Positions 13,036 through 20,483 of a stretch of 20,557 nt of DNA are shown here, one piece after another. Made by a program: the position numbers and the translations under genes. The DNA lies in NCBI GenBank assembly GCA_031556035.1, contig JAVBTT010000031.1, forward strand, positions 1 to 20,557. Reading direction: 5' to 3'. The notes under the pieces were generated by a model that did no database searches, was not told the DNA's origin, and saw only the letters and a program-made list of their open reading frames with translations. This DNA comes from JAVBTT01 sp031556035. GTDB lineage: Bacteria; Bacillota; Clostridia; Oscillospirales; UBA929. Within the stretch, counting starts at the first letter, position 1. Each line of letters opens with the position of its first letter.

Positions 13036-14502
13036 ATGAAGCTTTTAGCCTTTGACTACGGCGCGTCGTCTGGACGTGGAATCCTGGGGGAATTCGACGG
13101 CGATCAGCTTCTCCTGAAGGAGATACACCGCTTTACAAACGATCCAGTCACACTCGGAGGACATCTGTACTGGGATTTCCCCAGGCTGTTCGCCGAGATG
13201 AAGGCGGGGATGGCGGCTGCGTCCAAGGCAGCCGGGAGAGAGGTTGTGTCCATGGCCGTCAACACCTGGGGAGTGGATTTCGGCCTTGTCGACAAGTACG
13301 GTCTGCTGATCGGGAATCCGTTTCACTACCGCGACGTCCTGACGGAGGACGCTATGGAATCGCTATTCTCCTTGCTTCCCAAGCGCCAGCTGTACGACCG
13401 CACTGGCATACAGTTCTTGCGCTTTAACACCATATTCCAGCTGTTTGCGATAAAGCAGCGCTATCCCGAGGTTTTGGAGCGTACCCGTTCAATTATATTG
13501 ATGCCGTCGCTCTTTAATTATTATCTGTCCGGGACGCCTTCGTCCGAGTTTTCGATGGCGTCGACAACCCAGCTTATGGACGTGCGCCGCCGGACGTGGG
13601 ACAGCGATTTGCTGCGCCTGATCGGGGTAGAGAGCTCTCTGTTGCCGCCCATATCGCAGCCTGGCACAGTGCTGGGTCAGCTTTTGCCGCAAGTACGCGA
13701 CGAGACGGGCATATCCCCGAAGGTCGTATCGGTATGCGGACATGACACTGCAAGCGCCGTGCTCGCGGTTCCGATGCGCAAGGGCGAGATTGCCGCGTAC
13801 TTGAGCTGCGGCACATGGTCTCTGCTTGGAGTTGAGCTGGACGCCCCGCTGACTCACAATGCCGCGTATGACGCTCAGTACACCAACGAGGGCGGATACA
13901 ACGGCACGGTCAGGTTCCTAAAAAACATTATGGGACAATGGATCAGCCAGGAGCTAAAGCGCGATTACGAGCGCGAGCACGGGGTGGTCGGCTTTGCCGA
14001 GCTTGATGAATGGGAGGCGCAGTCTCCCGCCTTTGGCAGCCTGATAGACCCTGATCACGAGGACTTTCTGACCCCGGGGCATATGGCGGATAAGATAAGA
14101 AGCTTTTGCGTCCGCACCGGGCAGGCGCCACCGGATACAATAGGGGCGCTTATGCGCTGCGTCACCGAAAGCCTGGCTCTGACATACCGCCACGCCGTGG
14201 AAGCGCTGGAGGAGGTTCTGGGCTACAGACTGCCTGTACTGCATGTGGTCGGGGGCGGCTGCCGCAACCTTCAGCTCATGCGCTCCGCCGCTTCCGCGTT
14301 GGGAAGACCGGTGTGCGCCGGTCCGGTAGAGGCGTCAGCGCTGGGCAACATATGTTGCCAGTTGCTCGCTCTCGGCGAGCTTTCGGATATGTCGCAGGCC
14401 AGGGCGCTGATAGCGGATTCCTTTAATGTTCAGACTTACGCACCTTCGGATACACAGAGCTGGGACGAGGCGTACGACCGCTTCCTTAAAATCAGGGGAT
14501 AA
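13036..14502 (+). CDS. rhaB: Rhamnulokinase (FGGY carbohydrate kinase)
   Basis: A 488-residue FGGY-family kinase, about the length of known RhaB proteins. It starts LLAFDYGASSGRGILGEFDG, the phosphate-1 loop with the Ser/Gly-Arg pattern typical of rhamnulokinases, and has VNTWGVDFGLVD, the CGHDTASAV segment with the likely catalytic Asp, YLSCGTWSLLG, and HVVGGGCRNLQLMRSAASAL near the C-terminus (ATP site). Reaction: ATP phosphorylates L-rhamnulose to L-rhamnulose 1-phosphate, in the cytoplasm. AAGGATGG lies about 6 bases before the ATG. No rhamnose isomerase, aldolase, mutarotase or transporter is adjacent, so the pathway would be split or the substrate could be another deoxy-ketose. Confidence 0.9.
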   Translation: MKLLAFDYGASSGRGILGEFDGDQLLLKEIHRFTNDPVTLGGHLYWDFPRLFAEMKAGMAAASKAAGREVVSMAVNTWGVDFGLVDKYGLLIGNPFHYRDVLTEDAMESLFSLLPKRQLYDRTGIQFLRFNTIFQLFAIKQRYPEVLERTRSIILMPSLFNYYLSGTPSSEFSMASTTQLMDVRRRTWDSDLLRLIGVESSLLPPISQPGTVLGQLLPQVRDETGISPKVVSVCGHDTASAVLAVPMRKGEIAAYLSCGTWSLLGVELDAPLTHNAAYDAQYTNEGGYNGTVRFLKNIMGQWISQELKRDYEREHGVVGFAELDEWEAQSPAFGSLIDPDHEDFLTPGHMADKIRSFCVRTGQAPPDTIGALMRCVTESLALTYRHAVEALEEVLGYRLPVLHVVGGGCRNLQLMRSAASALGRPVCAGPVEASALGNICCQLLALGELSDMSQARALIADSFNVQTYAPSDTQSWDEAYDRFLKIRG

Positions 14503-14551
14503 CAGTCGATCTGGCGGGACGAAATACAATATGACTGAGGGAGTGGAACGC

Positions 14552-14986
14552 GTGAGCGACAAAAATAAAGCTAGTCCCGAGTTGCCTGACGACGACCGCC
14601 CTATTACAAGGCTGCACATACCCTACGATATGATCATAGATCCCGACCGCCCCAAAAAACCCGAGAGGGAAAAACTTCCATTGACAATGGCCATCCGGTG
14701 GTGGTGCGCCGGCGTGGCCTGGTTGCTGTTGTTCTCCGGAGTTCTGTTTATGCTCAGGGCAAGACCAGCGGGCTTCAGCATATTTGTCTATATGAAGGGC
14801 TTTACACAAAACCCCAGTTGGGACAGCGGTTTTATGTTTTTGGGGCGGCTTTTGCTCGGCGCCGGAGCGGCTGTCTGTGTCGCGGAATCAATTTTTTTGT
14901 ATGTCAGGCAGAGACGAATCTATCTGTCTCTGCTGGTTCCGCTGGCCGTATTCATTATTCTGTTGGTGGTGTCATTGTATAGTTGA
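14552..14986 (+). CDS. Small membrane protein with three TM segments, unknown function
   Basis: From the GTG at 14552 (GAGGGAG eight bases upstream) the protein is 144 residues; an ATG at 14531 would add seven. It has a hydrophilic, acidic N-terminus of about 47 residues and three hydrophobic segments: WWCAGVAWLLLFSGVLFML, MFLGRLLLGAGAAVCVAESI and LSLLVPLAVFIILLVVSLY. I recognise no family. Its stop overlaps the ApbE start by 3 bases, so it is co-translated with an exported FMN transferase and lies two genes before an RDD protein, pointing to an envelope role. Confidence 0.72.
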   Translation: MSDKNKASPELPDDDRPITRLHIPYDMIIDPDRPKKPEREKLPLTMAIRWWCAGVAWLLLFSGVLFMLRARPAGFSIFVYMKGFTQNPSWDSGFMFLGRLLLGAGAAVCVAESIFLYVRQRRIYLSLLVPLAVFIILLVVSLYS

Positions 14987-16008
14987 AAAAGCTTTTTATT
15001 AGAAAATCAATTGCGTTGTGCCTGTGCCTGTGCCTATGTTTTAACGGTTGTAGTCCGGCGCTCAAGAAGTATGGAGGCGCCTTTCTCGGTACCTTCGATA
15101 CCACCGTTCAGATTTCCGGCTATGAAAGGAGTCAAGCCGACTTCGATACATCTGTCGGCCTTGCTCGCAGCGTGATGGAGGAACTGCACAGGCTTTTTGA
15201 CATATATCACAACTATGACGGGATAAACAACCTCAAAACGGTCAACGACATGGCCGGGATAACCCCGGTCGAAGTCGACACGCGCATACTGGACTTGGTT
15301 GAGCTGGCGGTTGACATGTATCCACGGACGGGCGGTGCGGTCAACATCGCCCTTGGCCCGGTGCTGCGGATATGGCACGATTACCGAAACGAGGGAGTTT
15401 CACTGCCGCCCGAGGATATGCTCCGAGAAGCGTATGAGCTGTGCGATATTAACGGCGTCATCATTGACAGGGATGCCGGCACTCTTTTCCTGAAGGAGCC
15501 GGGGATGAGCCTTGACGTGGGCGCCTGCGCGAAGGGCTTTGCCTCCGGTCTCGCGGTGGACGCTTTGCCGGACGGCTATATACTGAGTGCGGGGGGCAAC
15601 GTGGTGGTCGCCGGACTGCCCGGCGACGGGCGCGAGGCGTGGAGCGTCGGCATCCTGGATCCCCGCAAGGATTCGGATAAGCCCATTGTCACTCTGAGCG
15701 TCTCGGATGGTGCCGTGGTGACCAGCGGGGATTATCAGCGTGAGTATACGGTGGACGGGGTCAGCTACAACCACATAATCGATCCGGCAACCCTAATGCC
15801 GGCGCTCCGATACCGCTCTGTGAGCGTTATCGGGATGGATTCAGGGCTTAGCGACGCACTTTCGACCTCGCTGTTCATACTCCCGATGGACAGGGGCAGG
15901 GAACTCGCCGCAGAATTTGGCTGCGATGTGATTTGGATTTTGCCGGACATGAGCGTCGAGATGACGGAAGGCGCGAGGGCCATGGCCAAGCTTAGCAACT
16001 CGCCATAA
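14983..16008 (+). CDS. apbE: FAD:protein FMN transferase, ApbE lipoprotein
   Basis: A 341-residue exported protein with a Cys/Leu-rich signal and lipobox FNGC (Cys23), so it is anchored outside the membrane. ApbE signatures: GTFDTTVQISGY, the LFDIYHNYDGINNLKTVND segment, SLDVGACAKGFA (the DxGAxAKG flavin-site loop), SAGGNVVVAG, TSGDYQREY and HIIDPATLMP. Reaction of the family: covalent transfer of FMN from FAD to Ser/Thr of target proteins, Mg-dependent, on the extracytoplasmic face. The TTG start overlaps the upstream TGA. It lies in a three-gene cluster with a three-TM protein and an RDD protein. I find no D-x-x-S/T-G-A-T flavinylation motif in either neighbour, so the acceptor protein is probably encoded elsewhere or is atypical. 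Confidence 0.93.
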   Translation: MKKLFIRKSIALCLCLCLCFNGCSPALKKYGGAFLGTFDTTVQISGYERSQADFDTSVGLARSVMEELHRLFDIYHNYDGINNLKTVNDMAGITPVEVDTRILDLVELAVDMYPRTGGAVNIALGPVLRIWHDYRNEGVSLPPEDMLREAYELCDINGVIIDRDAGTLFLKEPGMSLDVGACAKGFASGLAVDALPDGYILSAGGNVVVAGLPGDGREAWSVGILDPRKDSDKPIVTLSVSDGAVVTSGDYQREYTVDGVSYNHIIDPATLMPALRYRSVSVIGMDSGLSDALSTSLFILPMDRGRELAAEFGCDVIWILPDMSVEMTEGARAMAKLSNSP

Positions 16009-16023
16009 AGAGGAGAGAGAGTA

Positions 16024-16980
16024 TTGCCGGACAACCTGCACCCATGGCGGCGCCTGCTTGCGTTTTACTTTGACGTAATGTTGTTTATGCTGCCGTTCGA
16101 GGCGGCGTGGATATTGATAAGCCTTGACAGCTACTCATATTTTTTCTCGCTTTATTCGGGCTTGCCTATGGCTCTGCTGAAAATTGTCACCGTTTTGCCG
16201 CTGATAGCGTTAATGACCTACAGAACAAAGACCACTCCTGGAAAATGGTTGATGGGCATAAGAGTTTCATTCCCTCCAGAGACAAATTTCACGAGGCTTT
16301 ACAAGCGCACAGTGTATTCCTTTGTGCTCGGGGCAGGAATGTGGCTTGCGACCATTTGCCTGTTCCCGCTTTTTTTCTCCTACCGCACTCTAAAGCTTAC
16401 GGGCAGCACCTCATGGGATCGCGCGTTTTCAACCGGCGTGCGGCACTCAAGGCTGCACGGAGGCAAAATCTCCGTGTTTATCGTAGTTTTGCTGGCCGGT
16501 TCTCTCTTGGAGACACTGCCGATGAACATGGGCTATATACAGCGTCTCGGCGCCTATAGCTATAGCCCCACATACTGCGCCGTTTCTGTGAGAAGCGGTT
16601 CTCTTGTGGCCGAGGAGAGGCAGCTTGATATCTCAGCGAAGGCAACAGACGGCGAGGTACGCGTCGTGTTTTCCGGAGGGGCGTATTCCATCAGCAGGCG
16701 ATTAAAGGATATAGACAGCGTTACAATAAGGCTGGCCGGGGACTTTCATCCAGGGTTCCCGGACGGGCTGGAGATTGAGCTTCATACGGCGGATATTCCA
16801 AATGCTATGCTGGCGCTTGCGGTGGATGTCTCGATAATGCAGCGGCAGGGCTCCAGTGAGATGGATGTTACGGTCGGCGTTGATATAAGCGACAGGCTGG
16901 CGCAAAGGGTAATATACAGCGGAAGCTTTGAGCGCCAGGTTGATCCAGCCTCTCCACGCGTTGAGGTGATCATTTGGTAA
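16024..16980 (+). CDS. RDD-family membrane protein with extracytoplasmic C-terminal domain
   Basis: A 318-residue protein. Residues about 6-130 match the RDD family: WRRLLAFYFDVMLFMLPF with the Arg and Asp in TM1, and TTPGKWLMGIRVSF (the TPGKxxxGIRV block) before TM3. A fourth TM lies near 150-166. The remaining ~150 residues are hydrophilic and beta-rich (ISAKATDGEVRVVFSGGAY to PRVEVIIW) and probably face outward; I do not recognise this tail. The TTG start at 16024 has AGGAGAGAG just upstream, 15 bp after apbE. The RDD family is poorly understood; some members act in Na+ or Li+/H+ exchange. Here it may form an envelope complex with the ApbE lipoprotein. Confidence 0.8.
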   Translation: MPDNLHPWRRLLAFYFDVMLFMLPFEAAWILISLDSYSYFFSLYSGLPMALLKIVTVLPLIALMTYRTKTTPGKWLMGIRVSFPPETNFTRLYKRTVYSFVLGAGMWLATICLFPLFFSYRTLKLTGSTSWDRAFSTGVRHSRLHGGKISVFIVVLLAGSLLETLPMNMGYIQRLGAYSYSPTYCAVSVRSGSLVAEERQLDISAKATDGEVRVVFSGGAYSISRRLKDIDSVTIRLAGDFHPGFPDGLEIELHTADIPNAMLALAVDVSIMQRQGSSEMDVTVGVDISDRLAQRVIYSGSFERQVDPASPRVEVIIW

Positions 16981-17009
16981 CCAGAGCATTTTACAGTCTT
17001 TGTCGTGAC

Positions 17010-17025
17010 ATTTATTTAAATAAAT
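17010..17025. promoter_or_regulatory. 16-bp perfect AT palindrome upstream of the tRNA promoter
   Basis: ATTTATTTAAATAAAT is perfectly self-complementary and ends directly before the -35 region of the tRNA promoter. Its position fits an UP element or a protein-binding site. Confidence 0.5.
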
Positions 17026-17026
17026 A

Positions 17027-17054
17027 TTGACATGGCAAAGAATTATGGTACAAT
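17027..17054 (+). promoter_or_regulatory. Promoter of tRNA-Ser
   Basis: Perfect TTGACA (17027-17032), 16-bp spacer, TACAAT (17049-17054), about 58 bp before the tRNA, with an AT-rich palindrome just upstream. Confidence 0.72.
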
Positions 17055-17112
17055 ATATGAGCGTTGGATGTATAGTCGTTTCTTACAATTGAGCAGTCAG
17101 ATCCTTTGACTT

Positions 17113-17204
17113 GGAGAAGTACTCAAGTAGGTCGAAGAGGCGCCCCTGCTAAGGGCGTAGGCCGGGAAACCGGTGCAGGAGTTCGAATCTCCTCTTCTCC
17201 GCCA
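17113..17204 (+). tRNA. tRNA-Ser (anticodon GCU)
   Basis: A 92-base type II tRNA with CCA encoded. Acceptor GGAGAAG (17113-17119) pairs with CTTCTCC (17194-17200), followed by G and CCA. The anticodon arm is CGCCC-CTGCTAA-GGGCG with GCT at the anticodon, reading AGC/AGU serine codons. A long variable arm (GGCCGGG/CCGG region) and a T arm with GTTCGAATC are present, as expected for serine. It lies directly beside a mobile-element end but appears intact. Confidence 0.95.
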
Positions 17205-17230
17205 TCGCACAATGAACCTTACGGGTTCAA

Positions 17231-17253
17231 TCGGGAAGCTGGAACCTTCCCGA
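17231..17253. terminator. Hairpin between tRNA and recombinase
   Basis: TCGGGAAG (17231-17238) pairs with CTTCCCGA (17246-17253), 7-nt loop, 27 bp after the tRNA. No T run follows; it may help tRNA 3' processing or termination together with the next hairpin. Confidence 0.4.
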
Positions 17254-17264
17254 AAATGCATTGC

Positions 17265-17298
17265 TCGAGCATAGTCTGAGAAATCAGGCTATGCTCGA
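17265..17298. terminator. Shared stem-loop terminator of tRNA-Ser and recombinase
   Basis: TCGAGCATAGTCTGA (17265-17279) pairs with 17284-17298 across a GAAA loop; one of the 15 pairs is not Watson-Crick (a wobble pair on one strand). On the plus strand it is followed by TTCCTTTTT, as for a factor-independent terminator. Its right arm contains the last codons and stop of the recombinase, so it lies at the point where the two transcription units converge. Confidence 0.72.
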
Positions 17299-18915
17299 TT
17301 CCTTTTTGCGCTTAGTTGAATGCGCGAATCTGTACCTAATTGTGATGTCCTGTTTCGCTGCGCCGTCCTGCTCGTAAACCTCAGACACGGTGATGCACTC
17401 GATCAGCGCGACGACGGTCTCGCGGTCGAGCCCGTCGCGGTCTATGTACCGCCTGATCTTGTCCACCCACTCGGACACATCCCGCTGTTCGGTCTCCATT
17501 GAAGCGATAGCACGGTGTAGCTCCGGCAGTTTCAGCTCAAGCGCCGTCTGCTCCCTTTCGTAGTCAGAAAGCAGCGTCTTGAACAGACTTTCCGGCACAT
17601 TCCCGGCGAGCTTCTCCTCAAAGAGCTTCTTTACGGCCGCGCTGATTGACGTTATACGTCTCTCGGTGTCCCGGAACTTCTGGCGGTGCGCCTGCGATTC
17701 CTTGGCGTACCCGGCGTTGACATCCAGGAGCAGCTTGTTTATGAGCGCCTTCTCGTCGGCTGCCGCGAGAGCGGCGTTTCTCCGAAGATCCTCTTTCACG
17801 ACCTCGATCAAACGGTCTTCGGTGATGTAGTGCGCCGAGCAGATCCCTTTGCCGTGGTTAGCGTACCGGCTGCACTTGTAGATGTTTTTCTCGCCGCCGG
17901 TCATCCGCTTGACGTTAAACGCCAGCGACCCGCCGCAGTCGGCACACCGGAGAATCCCGGCGAACAGGCTGATCTCATCGTTGCTGTTGGTCATGATGTG
18001 CTTGCGCTCAAGAAGCCTCTGCTGAGCGATGTCCCACGTTTCCCGGTCGATGATGGCTTCGTGCGTGCCCTCGACGATGATCCAGTCGTCCTGACGGACA
18101 AAACGGCGCTTTTTCGTCTTGAAGGACACCACGCTGCGTTTCCCTTGCGCCATGTTGCCGATGTACGCCGGGTTTTTGAGCAGCTGAACGACCGTGTTGC
18201 TGCACCATGTCGTGCTCTCGCCCGGCTTCGGGTTGGGTCTGCCGAGCCTCTCGTAGTAGAAACCCCTCGGCGACAGCACGCCGGCGGAGTTGAGCTTGGT
18301 CGCGATGAACCGGGCGCTGTCTCCCGCGGCGTACTGGCGGAAGATCGACCTGACGATCTCCGCCGGATCCTCGTCCACAATCAGCTTGTGCTTGTCCAGC
18401 GGCGACTTCACCAGACCGTAGGGTGGCTTGCTGTTCATGAACTTCCCCTGCTGCGCGCCTTTCTGCTTGACCTGCCGCACCGCCTTTGACACCGCTCTGG
18501 GGTAGTACTCGTTCAGAATATTCTGAAACGGCGCGATGTCGTTGTTGTCTCTCGCGGTGTCGATCGAGTCGTTGATGGCGATGTAGCGCACATTGCGCGT
18601 CGGGAAATAGTCCTCGGTGTAATACCCGGTCTGGACATAGTTCCTGCCGAGGCGGGAGAGATCCTTTGTCACGACGCAGTTGATTCGCCCGGCTTCGATG
18701 TCGTTAAGCATCCGCTTGAAATCGGGGCGCTCGTAGTTGGTTCCGGTGTATCCGTCGTCAATGTAGGTCCCGGCGAGATTCCAGCCCTTTTCCTTCACAT
18801 AGTCGGACAGTATCTGCCGCTGGTTTAAGATGCTCATGCTCTCAAGGCTTCCGTTATTGTCGTCGCGGGACAGCCGGCAGTAAATGCCGGCATTATAGGT
18901 GTTTTGTAACTCCAT
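17284..18915 (-). CDS. Large serine recombinase of an integrated mobile element
   Basis: A 543-residue site-specific recombinase. The N-terminal resolvase domain (about 8-155) has the catalytic Ser16 in GIYCRLSRDD and the VVTKDLSRLGRNY block. A Recombinase domain follows (about 165-290, PYGLVKSP and LLKNPAYIGNMAQGKR), then a zinc ribbon (about 320-365, CADCGG and CSRYANHGKGIC), a coiled coil and a DUF4368-like C-terminal tail. Large serine recombinases of this type, such as Tn4451 TnpX, cut and rejoin DNA at att sites to integrate or excise conjugative or mobilizable elements. ATG 18915 is chosen because GGAGG lies five bases upstream; a TTG at 18930 overlaps that ribosome binding site. It lies next to tRNA-Ser, marking the element end. 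Confidence 0.93.
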   Translation of the reverse strand: MELQNTYNAGIYCRLSRDDNNGSLESMSILNQRQILSDYVKEKGWNLAGTYIDDGYTGTNYERPDFKRMLNDIEAGRINCVVTKDLSRLGRNYVQTGYYTEDYFPTRNVRYIAINDSIDTARDNNDIAPFQNILNEYYPRAVSKAVRQVKQKGAQQGKFMNSKPPYGLVKSPLDKHKLIVDEDPAEIVRSIFRQYAAGDSARFIATKLNSAGVLSPRGFYYERLGRPNPKPGESTTWCSNTVVQLLKNPAYIGNMAQGKRSVVSFKTKKRRFVRQDDWIIVEGTHEAIIDRETWDIAQQRLLERKHIMTNSNDEISLFAGILRCADCGGSLAFNVKRMTGGEKNIYKCSRYANHGKGICSAHYITEDRLIEVVKEDLRRNAALAAADEKALINKLLLDVNAGYAKESQAHRQKFRDTERRITSISAAVKKLFEEKLAGNVPESLFKTLLSDYEREQTALELKLPELHRAIASMETEQRDVSEWVDKIRRYIDRDGLDRETVVALIECITVSEVYEQDGAAKQDITIRYRFAHSTKRKKESSIA

Positions 18916-18941
18916 GCTAACCTCCTTCAAGTTACAAAACA
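18900..18941. repeat. 12-bp perfect inverted repeat flanking recombinase RBS and start
   Basis: TGTTTTGTAACT (18900-18911) and AGTTACAAAACA (18930-18941) are perfect inverted copies 18 bp apart. The spacer contains the GGAGG, the ATG and the second codon of the recombinase. It could be an mRNA hairpin presenting or masking the ribosome binding site, a recombinase/regulator operator, or an att-type arm. Confidence 0.85.
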
Positions 18942-18970
18942 GCGGTTCCGCAAACGACTTCCGTTCAAGG

Positions 18971-19168
18971 CTAATTATAGCGCGGAAGCGGCGCGGCGTC
19001 TACCGGAACCTGCTGTTTGGCGGGGAATGACGGATGCTGGATTTTTCCCAGGATCAATCGGTACAGCAGCTCGCGGAGATCCTTGTCCCCGAACTCACTG
19101 CGGACGTTGAACGAGATATGATCTATCTGAACCGCCGATGATCTGGCATTGTCTTTCACTGTCTTCAT
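18971..19168 (-). CDS. Small accessory protein next to the serine recombinase
   Basis: From ATG 19168 (AGGAGAGAG three bases upstream) the product has 65 residues. Its central part, SFNVRSEFGDKDLRELLYRLILGKI, has the pattern of the short proteins found beside recombinases in clostridial integrative elements (TnpW-like), but I cannot assign a family firmly. No HTH is obvious. It lies immediately downstream of a terminator and 55 bp upstream of the recombinase. It could be a recombination directionality factor or accessory protein; this is inferred from position only. Confidence 0.6.
   Translation of the reverse strand: MKTVKDNARSSAVQIDHISFNVRSEFGDKDLRELLYRLILGKIQHPSFPAKQQVPVDAAPLPRYN
18974..19002 (-). 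promoter_or_regulatory. Possible recombinase promoter inside the end of the small gene
   Basis: On the minus strand TAGACG (18997-19002) and a perfect TATAAT (18974-18979) are 17 bp apart, about 59 bp before the recombinase start. The -35 matches consensus at four of six bases. Confidence 0.45.
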
Positions 19169-19190
19169 GTTCTCTCTCCTTAATAAACAT

Positions 19191-19222
19191 AAAAATGACC
19201 GGCTATATCGCACAGCCGGTCA
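19191..19222 (-). terminator. Factor-independent terminator overlapping the upstream stop codon
   Basis: TGACCGGCT (19196-19204) pairs with AGCCGGTCA (19214-19222), 9-nt loop, and on the minus strand a TTTTTATG tract follows. The TGA stop of the 19220-20344 gene forms part of the stem. It separates that gene from the small accessory gene and recombinase. Confidence 0.82.
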
Positions 19223-20344
19223 TACTTTTTCATTCAGTTCCGGAAAATACAGCTTTTTGAATTTACCGAAATTGATTTCCTGTATTTGAATATTTGAATC
19301 GCAGCAGCGCCGAAGCGTTTCCGCCTGATAATCAAAGCAGATCAGCGTGCCCTGTACCCCATGGAGAGACACGCCGCCGCTGAACCGTGCAATCCGCGGC
19401 ATATCGCAGTCATAGCCGAACAAGACGGGATTGCCGTCCGCGTCGATCGCATCGTTCTCCACAGGAAGGCCGGGCTGCCGTTCATACAGGTCTTCGGACA
19501 GCATCTCACAGAGCTCGGCGGTCTTTTCGGGGTCGCACAGCAGCCGCAGCAGCACCGCGCCTTTGTCGTCGTTGGTGACATAATAAAAATTGTCGTGATT
19601 TCCGTCGAGATGGAAAAATCGCTTCTTCGGCCCGCCCTTGCTCGTCATCAGCCTGTACATCGTTTCCATGCTGTCCCCGAGCATCAACGCGCGCACGTCG
19701 TCCGGCCTGTAATACCTGTGAAGGCGTTCGATGCAGACGACTGACTTCAGCAGCGCCCGGGTCCGAACCTCGGAAACGCTGTTCCATCGCATCAGGGCGT
19801 TTCCCGTGTTGTAGACTGCATAGACGCACGACGGCGCAAGCAGTGCGCCGACCGGACGCGCACCGCTGATTTTCACCGCGTCGGCTCCAAGCTCCTTGAT
19901 CTCCCTCGAACCGTAAAACGCCGGGCTTGACATGGTGATGTCGCGGCATTCCTCGCCGTCCGGATAAAACACATCCGGTTTTTCGTCGCGGAAGATTATA
20001 GCGCCGGCTTGATGCATGGTCAGATAAGCCTCGGCGATCCGATGCAGGCGCAGCCGCCGCGTGATCTCGGATTTCAGCCGGTTTGTCTCCGCCTGCCCTG
20101 ATAAAAAGAGCCCGAAGCGTTCGGGGTTTCGCTCCATCAGCAGCTCCTTTGTTTTCGCCGTCAGCCTGTATCCCCGCAGACGGTCGGCGTGGTAGGTGCG
20201 GATCATCTCATCCTTTTTCAGCCTTGTGATCAGCGCTTCCTTGTAACTGCTCCCGCCTGCCAACCGGCTGAGTGCGGCTGCAGGGAACTCTCCCGATATA
20301 GCGATCAGCTCCAGCAGCTTGTACGCCTGTGTGTCGTTGTTCAT
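19220..20344 (-). CDS. Winged-helix-like protein of a mobile element, unknown function
   Basis: A 374-residue protein from ATG 20344, preferred over ATG 20362 because GAGAGGTG lies about eight bases upstream. The first ~75 residues (AYKLLELIAISGEFPAAALS, then YKEALITRLKKDEMIRTYHA, then YRLTAKTKELL) look like a winged helix. The rest is a mixed alpha/beta region with no motif I recognise (RFFHLDGNHDNFYYV; VNFGKF-like EINFGKFKKLYFP at the end). It resembles the winged-helix proteins carried by integrative elements of Firmicutes, including replication-relaxation-like proteins, but the match is too loose to assign. It is the first gene of the visible element part and ends in a terminator. Confidence 0.7.
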   Translation of the reverse strand: MNNDTQAYKLLELIAISGEFPAAALSRLAGGSSYKEALITRLKKDEMIRTYHADRLRGYRLTAKTKELLMERNPERFGLFLSGQAETNRLKSEITRRLRLHRIAEAYLTMHQAGAIIFRDEKPDVFYPDGEECRDITMSSPAFYGSREIKELGADAVKISGARPVGALLAPSCVYAVYNTGNALMRWNSVSEVRTRALLKSVVCIERLHRYYRPDDVRALMLGDSMETMYRLMTSKGGPKKRFFHLDGNHDNFYYVTNDDKGAVLLRLLCDPEKTAELCEMLSEDLYERQPGLPVENDAIDADGNPVLFGYDCDMPRIARFSGGVSLHGVQGTLICFDYQAETLRRCCDSNIQIQEINFGKFKKLYFPELNEKV

Positions 20345-20444
20345 CGTGTTTGCACCTCTCATCAGTTTGATTGTTTACTGTTTCGTCGCAGTTGCAGTTA
20401 AATATATCGTCGTTTCATTGTGTTCATTTTCCGGCTGATGGGGC

Positions 20445-20483
20445 GGGGGGGGGGGGGGGGGGGGAGCAAGCCCCCCCCCCCCC
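20445..20483. other. Poly-G/poly-C palindrome at the window end, probable artefact
   Basis: Twenty G (20445-20464), then AGCAAG, then thirteen C (20471-20483). Beyond it the last ~74 bases are A/C-rich and low-complexity, with no gene. This is unlike the rest of the window and typical of an unreliable contig end. The preceding 20363-20438 stretch probably holds the promoter of the winged-helix gene, but I cannot place it. Confidence 0.75.

Noticed and set aside
17686..18489. 267-codon plus-strand open frame antisense to the serine recombinase
   Set aside because: Shadow of the recombinase coding strand; no recognisable domain and no start signal.
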